Position numbers and translations under genes: made by a program. A DNA stretch of 64,000 nucleotides from Streptomyces asoensis (GTDB taxonomy: Bacteria; Actinomycetota; Actinomycetes; Streptomycetales; Streptomycetaceae): NCBI RefSeq assembly GCF_013085465.1, contig NZ_CP049838.1, positions 6,758,001 through 6,822,000 of the forward strand. Reading direction: 5' to 3'. Positions 28,461 through 35,571 of the stretch are shown in pieces; position 1 is the stretch's first letter; the number at the start of each line of letters is the position of its first letter. The notes below the pieces were generated by a model. That model ran no database searches and was not told where the DNA came from. It was given only the letters and a program-made list of their open reading frames with translations.

Positions 28461-28835
28461 TTGGCTGCTGAGCTGCACGTCGCGCTGGTCGCGGCCGACC
28501 GAGAGGTCTGGTCCGGCGAGGCCACCCTGGTCGTCGCGCGCACCACGTCGGGCGACATCGGCGTCATGCCCGGTCACCAGCCGCTGCTCGGTGTGCTGGA
28601 GTCGGGCCCGGTGACCATCCGTACGAGTGATGGTGGAACGGTCGTCGCCGCGGTGCACGGCGGTTTCATCTCGTTCGCGGACAACAAGCTGTCACTGCTG
28701 GCCGAGATCGCCGAGCTTTCGGACGAGATCGACGTCCAGCGCGTGGAGCGGGAACTCGAGCGCGCGAAGGCGGAGGGCGATGCAGCCGCCGAGCGTCGCG
28801 CGGACGTACGACTGCGTGCGGCGGCCTCGCGCTGA
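28461..28835 (+). CDS. atpC: F1Fo ATP synthase subunit epsilon
   Basis: 124 residues. N-terminal beta sandwich (LHVALVAADREVWSGEA, SGDIGVMPGHQPLLGVLESG) and C-terminal helices (VERELERAKAEGDAAAERR), which can inhibit ATP hydrolysis. The start is TTG 28461 with GAGGAG 5-6 nt upstream; the longer in-frame extension runs through the intergenic hairpin and is not coding. It is separated from atpD by 109 bp with a hairpin and a possible promoter, unlike the tight spacing of the rest of the operon. Confidence 0.95.
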   Translation: MAAELHVALVAADREVWSGEATLVVARTTSGDIGVMPGHQPLLGVLESGPVTIRTSDGGTVVAAVHGGFISFADNKLSLLAEIAELSDEIDVQRVERELERAKAEGDAAAERRADVRLRAAASR

Positions 28836-28860
28836 GCCAGCGTGTAACCGCTTGACGTCA

Positions 28861-28908
28861 CTCAGCCGCGGTCGGCACCGGAGCAATCCGGAGCCGACCG
28901 CGGCTGAG
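28861..28908 (+). terminator. Strong hairpin ending the atp operon
   Basis: CTCAGCCGCGGTCGGC pairs perfectly with GCCGACCGCGGCTGAG, enclosing an inner CCGG/CCGG stem. It begins 26 nt after the atpC stop. Confidence 0.85.
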
Positions 28909-28971
28909 GCAGATATGGATGTTTTTTCCGTTCCGTTACCTATTTTCGGTACCTAGGAGACGAGGAGGTCG

Positions 28972-29424
28972 GTGTCGATGGTCCTCGCTCTGACTGTGTG
29001 CGGAATCGTCGTGGCCCTGGTGGCGCTGGGGTTGTTCGTCTTCGGCCTGCGCCGCAGACTCATCCAGCGGTCCGGCGGCACCTTCGACTGTTCCCTGCGC
29101 TGGGACGTCTCCGAGAAACCGGACACGAGCGGAAAAGGCTGGAGCTACGGGGTCGCCCGCTACAACGGCGACCGCATCGAGTGGTACCGCGTCTTCTCGT
29201 ACGCCTACCGCCCGCGCCGGGTCCTGGAGCGCGGCTCGATCGAGGTGGCCGGCCGCCGTCTTCCCGAGGGCGAGGAGGAGCTGGCGCTGCTGTCCGACGC
29301 GGTGATCCTCACCTGTGTGCACCGGGGCACGCGCCTCGAACTCGCGATGAGCGAAGACGCGCTGACCGGTTTCCTCGCTTGGCTGGAAGCAGCCCCGCCC
29401 GGTCAGCGCGTCAATGTCGCTTGA
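28972..29424 (+). CDS. DUF2550 membrane-anchored protein
   Basis: 150 residues. One N-terminal membrane helix (LALTVCGIVVALVALGLFVF) is followed by a cytoplasmic-type domain with the conserved GGTFDCSLRW and RIEWYRVFSYAYRPRRVL. It matches the DUF2550 family, which sits after the atp operon in many actinobacteria. Function unknown. The start may be GTG 28972 or ATG 28978; GAGGAGG is 3 nt and 9 nt before them respectively. It is probably monocistronic: the atp terminator lies upstream and the chitinase gene converges from the right. Confidence 0.85.
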   Translation: MSMVLALTVCGIVVALVALGLFVFGLRRRLIQRSGGTFDCSLRWDVSEKPDTSGKGWSYGVARYNGDRIEWYRVFSYAYRPRRVLERGSIEVAGRRLPEGEEELALLSDAVILTCVHRGTRLELAMSEDALTGFLAWLEAAPPGQRVNVA

Positions 29425-29447
29425 TCACACGAACATTTCTACGACGG

Positions 29448-31271
<1,824 letters not shown>

Positions 31272-31332
31272 CCTGCGCCTCCTCGGGGGGAGTCGGGGGG
31301 CGTGACTGAGCCTTCACGCCCACGGTGCCGCG

Positions 31333-31361
31333 AGAATAGAAAGGTCTGGACCACAGGTCAA
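31333..31361 (-). promoter_or_regulatory. Chitinase promoter
   Basis: On the minus strand, -35 TTGACC (31361-31356) and -10 TATTCT (31338-31333) are separated by exactly 17 bp, a close match to the HrdB-type consensus. The start site would fall near 31326, giving a leader of about 55 nt. Confidence 0.75.
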
Positions 31362-31374
31362 TAGGTCTGGACCA
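31342..31374 (-). promoter_or_regulatory. 12-bp direct repeats (chitinase operator, DasR-like)
   Basis: TGGTCCAGACCT occurs twice on the minus strand, at 31374-31363 and 31353-31342, with start-to-start spacing of 21 bp (two helical turns). One copy abuts the -35 box and the other lies in the spacer between -35 and -10, where a bound protein would block polymerase. This is the repeat known from Streptomyces chitinase promoters (glucose repression and chitin induction), and it resembles the dre sites bound by DasR. Which regulator acts here is inferred. Confidence 0.85.
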
Positions 31375-31384
31375 CTGCGGCCCG

Positions 31385-32065
31385 CTAAACCTCCGGAGCC
31401 CCCTCGGATCCCGCCTGGATCCCCAACTCCTGGGCCAGCACCGCCGCTTGCACCCGGCTGCGCAGCTCCAGCTTCCCCAGCAGACGGCTGACATGCGTCT
31501 TCACCGTCGCCTCCGCCATGTCGAGGCGCCCGGCGATGCCCGCGTTGGACATCCCCTCGCCCAGACAGGCCAGCACCTCGCGCTCGCGCCGGGTGAGGGC
31601 GTCCAGGACGGCGGGGTCGGCCTTCGGCGCCCGCACCGGCTTCGCGGCGAACTCGGCGATCAGCCGGCGGGTCACCGCGGGAGCGATCAGCCCCTCCCCG
31701 GCGGCCACCGTACGCACCGCCGCCAGGAGGTCCCTCGCCTCCGTGTTCTTCAGCAGGAAGCCCGCCGCGCCCGCCCGCAGCGCCCCGAACACATACTCGT
31801 CATGGTCGAAGGTGGTCAGCACCAGGACGTCGGCGAGACCCTCCTCGACGACCTTCCGGGTCGCCGACACCCCGTCGAGGCGCGGCATCTGAACGTCCAT
31901 CAGCACCACGTCGGGCCGCAACTCGCGGGCCAGCGCGACCGCCTGCTCCCCGTCCGCCGCCTCGCCCACCACCTCGATGTCGGACGCGCTGCCCAGGATC
32001 AGGACGAGCCCGGCGCGCACGGCGGACTGGTCCTCGGCGACGAGGACCCGGATGGCGGAGCTCAT
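31385..32065 (-). CDS. NarL/FixJ-type response regulator
   Basis: 226 residues. Receiver domain with the acidic pair in VLVAEDQS, phosphoacceptor Asp57 in DVVLMDVQMPRLDG and Lys in GFLLKNTEARDL; C-terminal LuxR-type helix-turn-helix (LTRREREVLACLGEGMSNAG, EATVKTHVSRLLGKL). Its start overlaps the stop of the kinase gene upstream (ATGA), so the two are translationally coupled. Lying downstream of the chitinase promoter region in the same orientation, the pair could regulate the chitinase gene, but nothing in the sequence proves that. Confidence 0.93.
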   Translation of the reverse strand: MSSAIRVLVAEDQSAVRAGLVLILGSASDIEVVGEAADGEQAVALARELRPDVVLMDVQMPRLDGVSATRKVVEEGLADVLVLTTFDHDEYVFGALRAGAAGFLLKNTEARDLLAAVRTVAAGEGLIAPAVTRRLIAEFAAKPVRAPKADPAVLDALTRREREVLACLGEGMSNAGIAGRLDMAEATVKTHVSRLLGKLELRSRVQAAVLAQELGIQAGSEGAPEV

Positions 32066-33246
32066 ACGGGCTCTCCTTCGACCAGGGGGAATGTGGCACG
32101 CACCGTCCAGCAGGAGTCCTCGGGGCCGGCGTCGAACGTGCCGTCCAGCAGCGCCGCACGCTCCCGCATCCCGACGAGCCCGGCGCCGGAGCCGGGGGCG
32201 CGGGGCCCGTCCCGATGGCCGTAGGGACTCCGCACCCGCACGTCGAGCACCCCGTCGCGCTGGACGAGGGCGACGGTGACCCGGCCGGGGCAGGCGTGCT
32301 TCAGCGCGTTGGTCAGCGACTCCTGGACGATCCGGTAGGCGGCGAGTTCGACGGGGGCGGGTACCTCACCGTGCGCGGAGTCGAGGGTGACGTCGAGACC
32401 ATTGGCGCGGGCGCCGTCGACGAGAGCCTCCAGGCCGTCCAGGGTGGGGGCCGCGGCGGGCTCGCGGTCCCCGCTGCCGTCGCGCAGGATCCCGATCAGC
32501 CGCCGCATCTCCGCCAGCCCCTCGACGCTGTTCTCGCGGATGACGGACAGCGCCTGCCTGGATGTGTCCGGGTCGTCGATCGAGAGCGCCGCCGTCGAGT
32601 GGATGGCGATCGCGGACAGGTGGTTGGCGACCATGTCGTGCAACTCCCGCGCCATCCGGGCCCGTTCGGTCGTGACGGCCTGGGCGCGGTCCATCTCGGC
32701 GAGCAGCGCGGTCTGTTCGGCCCGCAGCCGGGCCGCCTCGGCCGCGTCGCGGTGGTTGCGCACGATCCAGCCGGTGGCGGCGGGCCCGTAGGCCACGATG
32801 CCGACCACCACCCCGATCAGCAGGGCCTCCGGCACCCGCCACACCGCGAACGGCACCAGCGTCCCGGCCACCGTCAGCAGTCCGGTGATCCACTGGATCC
32901 GGCGGGCCGACGCGAGCGGGCCGTACAGGACGGCCGCGTACATCACGTCGGTGTACATCAGCACCGTGAACAGGTTGCCCTGGGTCAGGGTGTCCAGGAC
33001 GATCGCGGCCGTGCCGATCAGCAGGGCCGTGCGCGGCGCGATCCGGCGCAGCACCTCACAGCCGGCCATCACGCAGAGCGGCACCAGGACCGGCCAGGGG
33101 CCGTCCAGGAGCGCGATCGGATCGTCGGACGGCCGGGTGCCCAGACCGATGGCGACCAGCAGCAGCCCACCGAGCAGCCCGCCGACCGCGATGTACACGT
33201 CGAAGCGGTGCGGGCGACGCAGGCGGTGCAGTTCTCGGACGGCCAT
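32062..33246 (-). CDS. NarL-type sensor histidine kinase
   Basis: 394 residues. Four to five membrane helices in the first about 150 residues without a large sensor domain, then a HisKA_3 dimerisation domain with His203 in MARELHDMVANHLSAIAIHS and a HATPase_c domain (YRIVQESLTNALKHA; GSGAGLVGMRERAALLDG). The G1 box, usually DxGxG, is replaced by RSPYGHRDG, so ATP binding may be atypical. ATG 33246 is preferred because GGAGGG lies 5 nt upstream; ATG 33255 is possible. It partners the response regulator encoded just downstream. Signal unknown. Confidence 0.9.
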   Translation of the reverse strand: MAVRELHRLRRPHRFDVYIAVGGLLGGLLLVAIGLGTRPSDDPIALLDGPWPVLVPLCVMAGCEVLRRIAPRTALLIGTAAIVLDTLTQGNLFTVLMYTDVMYAAVLYGPLASARRIQWITGLLTVAGTLVPFAVWRVPEALLIGVVVGIVAYGPAATGWIVRNHRDAAEAARLRAEQTALLAEMDRAQAVTTERARMARELHDMVANHLSAIAIHSTAALSIDDPDTSRQALSVIRENSVEGLAEMRRLIGILRDGSGDREPAAAPTLDGLEALVDGARANGLDVTLDSAHGEVPAPVELAAYRIVQESLTNALKHACPGRVTVALVQRDGVLDVRVRSPYGHRDGPRAPGSGAGLVGMRERAALLDGTFDAGPEDSCWTVRATFPLVEGEPV

Positions 33247-33399
33247 GCCCTCCATCCAACACGCCTCGCCTCCCGTCCGCCTGCTCCCCGGGAACGGTCC
33301 CGAACTGCATCTTTCGATGTACCGCGAGTTCGTCACCGCCGACGACGAGACGCGATCTCCCGCCCGGGAGCCTGGAAGGGTGAGCGAGAGGAGCGAACC

Positions 33400-34017
33400 G
33401 TGATCGTCGGACTGATCATCGCCTGCGAGGTGGCCTTCTGGGTGCTGCTGGCCGCCGGACTGGCCTTCCGGTACGTGTTCCGGATGCCGCGGCTGGGGCT
33501 GGCCCTGCTGCTGTGCGAGCCGCTGCTGGAGGTCGTGCTGTTCGCGGTGACCGCGATCGACCTCAGACACGGCGCCGAGCCGGACTGGCGGCACGGCCTC
33601 GCCGCGGTCTACATCGGCTTCACCGTGGGCCTCGGCCACTCCACCGTCAAGTGGGCGGACGCCCGGGTCGCCCACCGCTTCGCCGGCGGCCCGCCGCCCG
33701 TGCGGCCGCCGAAGTACGGCAGGGCCCGCGCCGTCCACGAATGGAAGGTCGCGGGCCGCTGGACCCTCGCCGCACTGGTCGCCGTGGCGCTGCTCCAGGC
33801 GGCCGTCTGGTACGTCGGCGGGCACGGCGGGACCGGCTCGCTGCGGGCGTGGCAGCTGCGGATGCTGTGGGTGATCGGCATCAACCTCGTCATCGCGGGG
33901 AGCTACACCCTGTTCCCGAAGTCCGAACCGAAGTCCGAACCGAAGTCCGAACCGAACGGCGGACCGGACGGCGGACCGGACGGCGGATCGGAGCGGGAAC
34001 CGGCCAAGATGCGCTAG
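33400..34017 (+). CDS. Membrane protein of unknown function with repeat tail
   Basis: 205 residues, about four hydrophobic helices (VGLIIACEVAFWVLLAAGLA, LALLLCEPLLEVVLFAVTA, WTLAALVAVALLQAAVWYVG, MLWVIGINLVIAGSYTLF). The soluble C-terminus is made of tandem PKSE and NGGPDGG-type repeats. GTG 33400 has GAGAGGAG upstream. It diverges from the kinase gene and converges with the adenosyltransferase gene, its TAG stop overlapping that gene's stop in the palindrome CTAG. I do not recognise a family with known function. Confidence 0.75.
   Translation: MIVGLIIACEVAFWVLLAAGLAFRYVFRMPRLGLALLLCEPLLEVVLFAVTAIDLRHGAEPDWRHGLAAVYIGFTVGLGHSTVKWADARVAHRFAGGPPPVRPPKYGRARAVHEWKVAGRWTLAALVAVALLQAAVWYVGGHGGTGSLRAWQLRMLWVIGINLVIAGSYTLFPKSEPKSEPKSEPNGGPDGGPDGGSEREPAKMR
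33917..33990 (+). repeat. Coding tandem repeats at the end of the membrane protein gene
   Basis: Three near-perfect copies of a 12-bp unit (GAAGTCCGAACC) are followed by about three copies of GGCGGACCGGAC. Unit lengths are multiples of three, so copy number can vary without breaking the frame. Confidence 0.7.
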
Positions 34018-34586
34018 CGCTCCCCGCCCGGCACCCAGAGCACGTCGCCGACCGCCTTGTTGGCGGTGCGGGCCAGAATGAACAGCAGGTCCGAGAGCCG
34101 GTTGAGGTAGGTCGCGGTGAGCGGGTTCATCCACTCACCGTGCACCTCCAGCGCAGCCCAGGTGGAGCGTTCGGCCCGCCGGACGACCGTGCAGGCCTGG
34201 TGGAGCAGGGCCGCGCCCGGGGTGCCGCCGGGCAGGATGAACGACCGCAGCTTCTCCAGCCGCTCGTTGAACCGGTCGCAGTCCGCCTCCAGACGGTCGA
34301 CGTAGAACTGCTCGACCCGCAGGGGCGGGAACTCCGGGTTCTCCACCACCGGCGTCGACAGGTCCGCGCCCACGTCGAACAGGTCGTTCTGGACCCGGGT
34401 GAGCACCACGACGAGCTCCTCGTCCAGTCCGCCCAGGGCGAGTGCCGTGCCGAGCGCCGCGTTCGCCTCGTTGACGTCGGCGTACGCGGCGATCCGCAGG
34501 TCGGTCTTGGCGACCCGGCTCATGTCGCCGAGAGCGGTGGTGCCCTGGTCGCCGGTCCTCGTGTAGATGCGCGTCAGATTGACCAT
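34014..34586 (-). CDS. Cob(I)alamin adenosyltransferase, PduO type
   Basis: 190 residues. Transfers adenosyl from ATP to cob(I)alamin to make coenzyme B12. The N-terminal ATP-binding motif is NLTRIYTRTGDQGTTALG; the rest is a helical bundle with FILPGGTPGAALLHQACTVV and the Arg motif VVRRAERSTW. The C-terminus LNRLSDLLFILARTANK is typical. The product serves adenosylcobalamin enzymes such as methylmalonyl-CoA mutase, whose partners mce and meaB are encoded further along this window. Confidence 0.95.
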   Translation of the reverse strand: MVNLTRIYTRTGDQGTTALGDMSRVAKTDLRIAAYADVNEANAALGTALALGGLDEELVVVLTRVQNDLFDVGADLSTPVVENPEFPPLRVEQFYVDRLEADCDRFNERLEKLRSFILPGGTPGAALLHQACTVVRRAERSTWAALEVHGEWMNPLTATYLNRLSDLLFILARTANKAVGDVLWVPGGER

Positions 34587-34704
34587 GCGGCCAATCTAGA
34601 CCGTCCCGGAGAATCCGTTCGGTTCCCTTCGTCACTGCTGTCGGAGCCTGGTCAGTCCCGGTCCAATCGTCGTGAATCGGACAGTAATTGACGACGTGAC
34701 CGGC

Positions 34705-34721
34705 GTCTCACGCCCTGAGAC
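34705..34721. other. Small inverted repeat in the 34587-35010 gap
   Basis: GTCTCA pairs with TGAGAC around a 5-nt loop. The 424-bp gap also holds a TTGACG at 34688-34693 without a matching -10 box and the remnant described at 34771. No intact gene is seen. Confidence 0.35.
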
Positions 34722-34770
34722 GTGAGCCGCGTTACTAACCGGTCACACAGCGCCTCACGCCCGCTAATCT

Positions 34771-34866
34771 CCCGCCGAGAGGCATGCGGAGCGGCTGCGC
34801 CGGATGGTTGACGCCGGTGACATCGGACGCCTGAGCGGGCAGGGCTTCTACAAGCACCGAAACCGC
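34771..34866 (+). pseudogene. C-terminal remnant of a 3-hydroxyacyl-CoA dehydrogenase gene
   Basis: After an in-frame TAA at 34765, this frame reads AERLRRMVDAGDIGRLSG then QGFYKHRNRTG. Members of the 3-hydroxybutyryl-CoA dehydrogenase family characteristically end with a helix of the form RMV-AG-LGRKSG-GFY. The rest of the enzyme (NAD-binding domain and most of the C-terminal domain) is absent, so only the last about 30 codons remain. I recall such a dehydrogenase gene at this place in S. coelicolor, which would mean most of it has been deleted here. The frame stays open to 35001. Confidence 0.55.
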
Positions 34867-35010
34867 ACAGGCCCCATGGGCCTCACCCCTGCGAGTGAAT
34901 TCGGTATCGGTTCGCTCACAGACGGCAACCTCCGACCGCCTCCCGCAGTCAGAGGATGCAACACCGGACACCACACCGCGGAGCACGAGACGCACGCTTA
35001 GGGGAGCGCT

Positions 35011-35334
35011 ATGCACATCAGGGGCGACCACGTAGAGCTGGTCGTCGGGGGCCGTCTCGACGTCCGCAGTGCGGCGGACGCCCGTACGGCTCTGCACACG
35101 GCCGTGGACGACGGAGTCGGCGACCTGGTGCTCGACCTGTCCGAGCTGGACTCCTGGGACGCCACCGGACTCGGCGTCATCATGGGCGTCCACCGACGGG
35201 CCGGCCGGTGCGGCCGCCGCCTGGTGCTGCGCGGGGTGCCTCCGCAGATGCAACGCCTGCTGGTGGCCACCCGACTGCACCGGATCCTCGCGATCGAGGG
35301 CGGTATCGGAGTGGAGTCCCTGCCCCGGGTCTGA
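35011..35334 (+). CDS. STAS-domain anti-sigma factor antagonist-like protein
   Basis: 107 residues, a single STAS domain. The phosphoregulation loop reads SELDSWDATGLGVIMGVHRR. In SpoIIAA and RsbV the residue after Asp is the phosphorylated Ser (DSSG, DSTG); here it is Ala51 followed by Thr52. The protein may therefore not be switched off by the usual kinase, or Thr52 may be used. GGGGAG lies 5 nt before the ATG. It lies 237 bp upstream of the STAND-like gene, in the same orientation; no anti-sigma kinase or sigma factor gene is adjacent. Confidence 0.88.
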   Translation: MHIRGDHVELVVGGRLDVRSAADARTALHTAVDDGVGDLVLDLSELDSWDATGLGVIMGVHRRAGRCGRRLVLRGVPPQMQRLLVATRLHRILAIEGGIGVESLPRV

Positions 35335-35571
35335 CCCCCGAGGGGGCGTGGCCTGCGGCGCGAAACATTCGACGGGCGCAATCCTCACGAGACTGTGACG
35401 GTTCGGGCGGCCCGGCACCCCGGGCTGTCGTAGATACTGTGCGAAGGTTTACGGTTCGTCTGCCCGCCGCTCTCAGCCCTCGAGCGGGCACCGGACCAGA
35501 AGCGACAGCGCAGTGTGCAGCAAGGCCGGGAGGGGCTACCGCCACACGACGCTTTTGGGGGGCTTGAACCT

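Noticed and set aside
32215..33399. In-frame N-terminal extension of the membrane protein gene at 33400
   Set aside because: It is antisense to the sensor kinase gene, lacks motifs, and GTG 33400 has a good ribosome site.
33917..33990. CRISPR-like repeat array
   Set aside because: Units are 12 bp, contiguous and in frame, with no spacers; they are coding tandem repeats.
34587..35010. Cobalamin riboswitch near the adenosyltransferase gene
   Set aside because: I could not find a B12-box-like core or pairing pattern upstream of the gene on the minus strand.
35515..35571. Earlier start for the STAND-like protein
   Set aside because: The extra residues (QQGREGLPPHDAFGGLEP) show no conservation features and the ATG at 35572 has a GGGGGG tract upstream at plausible distance.
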